From positions 1,116,001-1,180,000 of the forward strand of contig CAJJBQ010000001.1 of NCBI GenBank assembly GCA_905182405.1: a stretch of 64,000 nucleotides of DNA, written 5' to 3'. Position 1 is the stretch's first letter. Each line of letters begins with the position of its first letter. This stretch comes from Akkermansiaceae bacterium. Lineage in GTDB: Bacteria > Verrucomicrobiota > Verrucomicrobiia > Verrucomicrobiales > Akkermansiaceae. Of this stretch, positions 60,638-64,000 are shown piece by piece. A model generated the notes under the pieces. The model saw only the letters and a program-made list of their open reading frames with translations, had not been told where the DNA came from and did no database searches. Both the position numbers and the translations under genes were made by a program.

Positions 60638-61267
60638 ATGATCGCTCGATTCCTGTTCTTGAGCATCCTTTTTCAGGGAGCAATGATGGCGCAGGTCCGC
60701 ATGAAACTTGCCGATGGCTTTGACTTCCCAGTGGGAAAGCCAAACGCGGAGGGCTACTACAAGGCTCGGGGCCTGCGACTGACCCCGCCCGTTCACTTCG
60801 GCGAAGATTGGAATGGCAATGGCGGGGGAGACTCCGATCTTCACGATCCCATCTACGCTGTGGGCGATGGCGTGGTCACGTTTGCGGCTGATGTGCGTGT
60901 TGGATGGGGGCGCGTGATACTCATTCGTCATGCTTACCGCGATCCCGGGACCGGGCAGGTCAAGTTTGTCGACTCCCAATATGGTCATCTACGGTCGATG
61001 CTGGTGAAAAAAGGAGATATGGTGAAGCGAGGTCAAAAAATCGCGACGATGGGAAATAATAGGGGAATGTATGCCGCTCATCTTCATTTCGAAATCCGCT
61101 ACAATCTTAAGATCGGGATGTGGCGGGAGAGTATTGTAAAGTCTCGGGAAAACTGGGCCGATCCGACTCAATTTATTCGTAAATATCGTCGATTAAAGAA
61201 AGAATGGCGTCCCGTGATTGTTCCTACTGGAACTTATCGTGAATACCGCGGGCACACCGGACTTTGA
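60638..61267 (+). CDS. Secreted M23 family metallopeptidase
   Basis: About 209 residues from ATG 60638, with AAAGGTGA five bases upstream; a GTG two codons earlier is also possible. A signal peptide (MIARFLFLSILFQGAMMAQV) is followed by the LytM-type zinc site: HFGEDWNGNGGGDSDLHDP, then HAYRDPGTGQVKFVDSQYGH and the closing HLHFEIR. Metal ligands H-x-D and H-x-H are complete, so the peptidase is likely active in cell-wall remodelling or lysis of others, in the periplasm. It starts eight bases after tsaC. A repeat and a nested inverted repeat lie immediately after its stop. Confidence 0.93.
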   Translation: MIARFLFLSILFQGAMMAQVRMKLADGFDFPVGKPNAEGYYKARGLRLTPPVHFGEDWNGNGGGDSDLHDPIYAVGDGVVTFAADVRVGWGRVILIRHAYRDPGTGQVKFVDSQYGHLRSMLVKKGDMVKRGQKIATMGNNRGMYAAHLHFEIRYNLKIGMWRESIVKSRENWADPTQFIRKYRRLKKEWRPVIVPTGTYREYRGHTGL

Positions 61268-61297
61268 AAGATTTTCTCATGTCCAAGTAAAAGCTCA

Positions 61298-61366
61298 ACC
61301 TCCGCGAAGCGCTAGAATTGAGAACTTTAAAATAAGCATACGTCTCTTCTGTTTATCGGGGTGATA
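61298..61366. repeat. Dispersed intergenic repeat, copy B
   Basis: Its first 38 bases (61298-61335) are identical to 35471-35508, and the next 30 bases are similar with scattered differences (GTCTCTT shared). The left part of copy A is missing here. It begins 30 bases after the M23 peptidase stop. No coding content. Confidence 0.7.
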
Positions 61367-61367
61367 T

Positions 61368-61484
61368 AACACAGGTTTTTGAAAATTGAGGAGAATTCTT
61401 GAAGGTTTTAAATCTCGCCGGCCGATTGAAGCTGCTCCAGAAAATCATCAAGAATCTCAAAAATATTCCTCATTAATCTGTGTT
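61368..61484. repeat. Nested inverted repeat upstream of hisF
   Basis: Three pairs of arms are nested: AACACAG (61368-61374) with CTGTGTT (61478-61484); TGAGG (61387-61391) with CCTCA (61468-61472); ATTCTTGA (61395-61402) with TCAAGAAT (61448-61455). The inner arms enclose about 45 bases. It could form a long imperfect hairpin in DNA or RNA, either a MITE-like end structure of the adjacent repeat or a leader for hisF, which starts 41 bases later. Both readings are inference. Confidence 0.45.
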
Positions 61485-61524
61485 AAAGATTCTCATCTCT
61501 AACCCTACTCGCTAGACAATCTCC

Positions 61525-62292
61525 ATGCTCGCCAAGCGAATCATCCCTTGCCTCGATGTCACCAACGGACGCGTTGTCAAAGGAACCAACTTTGTTGACC
61601 TCCGCGATGCCGGAGATCCGGTGGAGTGTGCCATTGCTTATAACGAACAGCAGGCCGATGAGATTGTCTTTCTCGATATCACCGCGTCGTCGGACGGACG
61701 GGAAACGATGGTCGATGTGGTAAAGGAAACTGCTTCCAAATGTTTCGTCCCGCTCACCGTTGGTGGCGGCATCCGCACGGTGGAAGACATGCGTCGCATG
61801 CTTCTTGCCGGAGCCGATAAAGTGGGGGTGAATACCGCAGTTATCATGAGGCCTGAAGTGGTCGACGAAGGAGCGAAAGCTTTTGGCAATCAGTGCATCG
61901 TGGTCGCCATTGATGCGAAGCAGATCAGCCCCGGAAAATGGGGCGTTTTCACTCATGGTGGTCGTAATCGGGTGGAAGGACTCGATGCCCTCGAATGGGC
62001 CAAGGAAGTTTACAATCGTGGGGCCGGAGAGATTCTCCTCACCAGCATGGATGCCGATGGCACCAAGGATGGCTATGATATTTCGCTCACCCGAGCCGTG
62101 AGTGAAGCGGTGGGAATCCCCGTGATTGCCAGTGGCGGCGCTGGGAACCTCCAGCACATGGTCGATGTTCTCGAAGAAGGAAAAGCGGATGCCGTTCTAG
62201 CAGCGAGCATCTTCCACTTCGGTCAGCACACCGTCCCGGAAGCGAAAGAATATTTCAAAGGCCACGGAGTCCCCGTGCGTCCGGCGACTTAG
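61525..62292 (+). CDS. hisF: Imidazole glycerol phosphate synthase subunit HisF
   Basis: 255 residues, the normal size. [20 protein letters not shown] with the catalytic Asp11-type residue, then [60 protein letters not shown] with the second catalytic aspartate region, [20 protein letters not shown] and [20 protein letters not shown]. As the cyclase subunit, HisF uses ammonia from HisH to make IGP and AICAR in histidine synthesis. No hisH or other his gene is adjacent, so the pathway is dispersed. It begins 41 bases after the inverted repeat. Confidence 0.98.
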   Translation: MLAKRIIPCLDVTNGRVVKGTNFVDLRDAGDPVECAIAYNEQQADEIVFLDITASSDGRETMVDVVKETASKCFVPLTVGGGIRTVEDMRRMLLAGADKVGVNTAVIMRPEVVDEGAKAFGNQCIVVAIDAKQISPGKWGVFTHGGRNRVEGLDALEWAKEVYNRGAGEILLTSMDADGTKDGYDISLTRAVSEAVGIPVIASGGAGNLQHMVDVLEEGKADAVLAASIFHFGQHTVPEAKEYFKGHGVPVRPAT

Positions 62293-62377
62293 GTAGTTGT
62301 GTTACTGAATGAAATGTCGTTCAGATGGCGTATTAACAGTGCCCCATTGTGACTCTTGATTTTCATCCGATCATTTC

Positions 62378-62640
62378 GTGAAAGCGCTCGTCCCCCTCTC
62401 CCTTCTTCCTACAATTGGACTTTCCCTTCTCGGGCCCCATTTCCTTATTGCTGACGAAAATCCGGATGAGGCCAAAGAAGAAAGTAGCCTTGTTCTCGCT
62501 GCCGTCGTGTGGCTCCTATCGTTCTCCACAATAGCTGCCTCAAGTGCCATGTCCCCAATCGCCAGTCGCTCGAAGACCTGGTGGCCGGGCTAGTGATCTT
62601 GATGATTTTTGGGAAACCAGCTACGAAATAAGGCCACATA
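62378..62640 (+). pseudogene. Possible decayed cytochrome c-type (CxxCH) protein gene
   Basis: GTG 62378 opens a signal-like frame (VKALVPLSLLPTIGLSLLG) that continues to 62593 without protein character after about 40 codons. In another frame, from about 62505, VAPIVLHNSCLKCHVPNRQS and LEDLVAG can be read, with the heme-binding pattern CLKCH. One frameshift near 62495 would join the two. That would be the start of a secreted heme protein of the PVC type, now broken. The call rests on one motif and a plausible fusion of frames, so it is weak. Confidence 0.35.
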
Positions 62641-62835
62641 TTTAGAATCTGAGTTGCCTCTGTGACGACCTGTTAGGAAGGGCGGGCGACCGGGCCTCGA
62701 GCTGTGATAACTTGATGCCGCTCGTAAGGCCCCGATGCAGATAGACATGAGGCGCCGGAAGTCCTGGATTGCGAGGTGTTCGATCATTTTACACGAACCA
62801 TCGCTAGGTTTTTTTGTCCTAGATCAGTTTTTATT

Positions 62836-63007
62836 GTGTTCGCCGTGGTTGCTCTTCTGCTTTCGGCAAACGCTCTGACGGACGATCGATGCAAAGAACG
62901 CGGGCCGCGTCCAGCCCTACGCCAAGAACCTGCGCTGTTGGCAGTATAGGGGTGAACCTTTGATGCTCTTGGAGGCGAGCAAGACGGATCTCCACTCCTT
63001 GGGCTAA
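62836..63007 (+). pseudogene. Fragment of a secreted glycosidase-like protein (QPYxxNxRYWQYxGxP type)
   Basis: GTG 62836 starts a signal-like stretch (VFAVVALLLSANALTDD). With a shift of one base near 62875 the following reads RTIDAKNAGRVQPYAKNLRC, WQYRGEPLMLLEASKTDLHS and stops at 63005-63007. The phrase QPYAKN-x2-C/Y-WQYRGEP-x-LLL resembles the N-terminal start of secreted PVC proteins with a glycoside hydrolase-like barrel (QPYxxNPRYWQYxGxPVLLLGGS). Only the first 60 codons are left. The rest of 62641-62835 shows nothing clear. Confidence 0.5.
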
Positions 63008-63026
63008 GCATATTTCAAATTCTTGG

Positions 63027-63419
63027 TTAACGCGTCTTCGAAAAGATGAGTGCTAAGCGATAGGCCAACCATCCGCAGAGGGTAATGCCTACGATGTCGA
63101 AGAGGAAGTCAGCGAGGGAGAAGGTTCGGCTGGGGATAAAGCTTTGGGAGATTTCCTCGATGGCGATAATTAAGATGAGGATCGAGACGACGCGGATGGT
63201 CGCTTTTTTAGGCGGCGATTTCATCCTCGGGACGATTGCGAGGACGGCGAGGAAGCTGAGCCCGCCCATGAGGATAAGGTGGCCCGCTTTATCGAAGTGG
63301 GGGAGATTTCTAATGCCACCGATCCAAGGCACGCCCTGTCCTGAATTCACTTTGATGATGACAAAGATGATGAACCCGGTGAAGGAGACAAAGAAAAGTT
63401 CCAGAAGACGACGTAACAT
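63027..63419 (-). CDS. VanZ family membrane protein
   Basis: 130 residues with about four membrane helices. The VanZ landmarks are LPHFDKAGHLILMGGLSFLA, IEEISQSFIPSRTFSLADFL and FDIVGITLCGWLAYRLA. VanZ-like proteins are small membrane proteins; the name comes from a teicoplanin-resistance accessory gene, but the role in Gram-negative bacteria is unknown. It is a single gene between the remnant at 63007 and the DUF1552 gene end at 63464, on the same strand as the latter. Confidence 0.9.
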   Translation of the reverse strand: MLRRLLELFFVSFTGFIIFVIIKVNSGQGVPWIGGIRNLPHFDKAGHLILMGGLSFLAVLAIVPRMKSPPKKATIRVVSILILIIAIEEISQSFIPSRTFSLADFLFDIVGITLCGWLAYRLALIFSKTR

Positions 63420-63463
63420 CGATTTGCGGAGAGCCTAATCTGGAATGGTGCTTTTGGGGATTG

Positions 63464-64000
63464 CTAAATACCGCGTAGTTCGCTGTTGAAGGCGCCGACC
63501 TTATTGCTTTTGACGCCGAGGCGCTTGAGCATGCCGACGTAGAGGCTGCCGAGTTCTCCGCCGCCGGTGTCGAGGTGGCGACCGGTCTTGAGCTGGCCAT
63601 TGGCACCTCCTGCAAGAATGATCGGGATGTTTTTGGTGGCGTGGGCATTTCCATCGCGGATGCCGGAGCCAAAGAGGATCATCGAGTTGTCGAGAAGGTT
63701 GGCGTTTCCCTCGGGGATCGCTTTCATACGCTTAAGCATGTAGGCGTATTGCTCGGTGTGCCAGGTGTTGATCTTCTGATACTGGTCGAGTTGTTTACCA
63801 TCATTTTTGTGATGGGAAATGGAGTGGTGACCTCCGCTGACGCCATCGAGGAAGGAGAAGTTCTTTCCTGATACGGCGTTTCCAAACATGAAGGTGGAGA
63901 CGCGTGTCGAGTCGGTCCAGAAGGCGAGGACCATGATGTCCATCATGAGGCGGACGTGTTCGGTGGCATTGAGTCGCTGGCGGGAGCCGAGCTCGTCGCT
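63464..64000 (-). CDS. DUF1552 family protein, C-terminal part (runs off the window)
   Basis: The frame is open from base 64000 to the stop at 63464; the visible 178 residues are the C-terminal part. It matches the end of DUF1552 proteins: RQRLNATEHVRLMMDIMVLA, FWTDSTRVSTFMFGNAVSGK, GGHHSISHHKNDGKQLDQYQ, NLLDNSMILFGSGIRDGNAH and IPIILAGGANGQLKTGRHLD. In Planctomycetes and Verrucomicrobia these secreted proteins are usually encoded next to DUF1592-type cytochrome proteins (PSD domains), which would be expected beyond 64000. Their role is unknown; a sulfatase/phosphatase-like fold has been noted for relatives (DUF1501). The ATG at 63946 is internal. Confidence 0.92.
   Translation of the reverse strand, partial: SDELGSRQRLNATEHVRLMMDIMVLAFWTDSTRVSTFMFGNAVSGKNFSFLDGVSGGHHSISHHKNDGKQLDQYQKINTWHTEQYAYMLKRMKAIPEGNANLLDNSMILFGSGIRDGNAHATKNIPIILAGGANGQLKTGRHLDTGGGELGSLYVGMLKRLGVKSNKVGAFNSELRGI

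Noticed and set aside
1..64000. tRNA, rRNA, CRISPR array, integrase or transposase genes
   Set aside because: No cloverleaf, rRNA core segment, regularly spaced repeat or recombinase motif was recognised by eye; a covariance search could still find small RNAs.

Overview
The window looks like a chromosome segment of a Verrucomicrobiota bacterium, probably Verrucomicrobiales. The call rests on gene content: two secreted sulfatases, a DUF1080 (3-keto-disaccharide hydrolase) protein, a DUF1552 protein, a membrane-bound dehydrogenase/HEAT/cytochrome c fusion, Tat-exported Gfo/Idh/MocA and sugar-isomerase proteins, and several PQQ beta-propellers. WaaA (Kdo transferase) implies a lipid A outer membrane. 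No rRNA, tRNA, CRISPR array, prophage or intact insertion sequence was seen.

Layout. 1-5640 (minus): a run ending in an ABC permease, with two secreted beta-propeller proteins and an unknown anchored protein. 5.8-9.7 kb: a helical-repeat protein, a Gfo/Idh/MocA gene broken by an in-frame TGA, and a GDPD. 10-15.6 kb (plus): a sialate O-acetylesterase, a dimethylformamidase-like protein and a heme-binding dehydrogenase; here the + strand is C-rich, whereas most of the window is G-rich. 16-26 kb: EEP hydrolase, TatA, HrpB helicase, sulfatase, U32 (RlhA-like) protein, HAD phosphatase and glycosyltransferase. 25.9-32.8 kb: a compact + strand run with unknown envelope proteins, rsmD, waaA and trkH. 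32.9-39.3 kb: argH, a tail-anchored protein, and a polyphosphate neighbourhood (DUF4956, VTC-type polymerase, PPK2). 39.6-47.4 kb: second sulfatase, MFS transporter, DUF1080, isomerase and cobalamin adenosyltransferase, with decayed genes between. 47.7-50 kb: nucleoside salvage operon deoB-deoD-cdd. 50.5-54.3 kb: an ECF sigma factor followed by a small one-helix protein and LTxxQ sensor-like proteins, resembling CnrYXH, with an EF-hand protein downstream. 54.7-64 kb: argG, a Lon-N domain protein, metY, UbiA prenyltransferase, Sua5/TsaC, M23 peptidase, hisF, VanZ and a DUF1552 fragment.

Two themes stand out. First, decay: at least seven intergenic stretches and one enzyme gene contain recognisable but broken coding remnants (nonsense codons, frameshifts, a large in-frame deletion), mostly of secreted proteins. 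Second, candidate systems: the ECF/LTxxQ cluster, the split polyphosphate locus, and the propeller/ABC-permease operon. Two dispersed sequence elements (35.3/61.3 kb repeat; 39.6 kb stem-loop array) are not explained by any gene.
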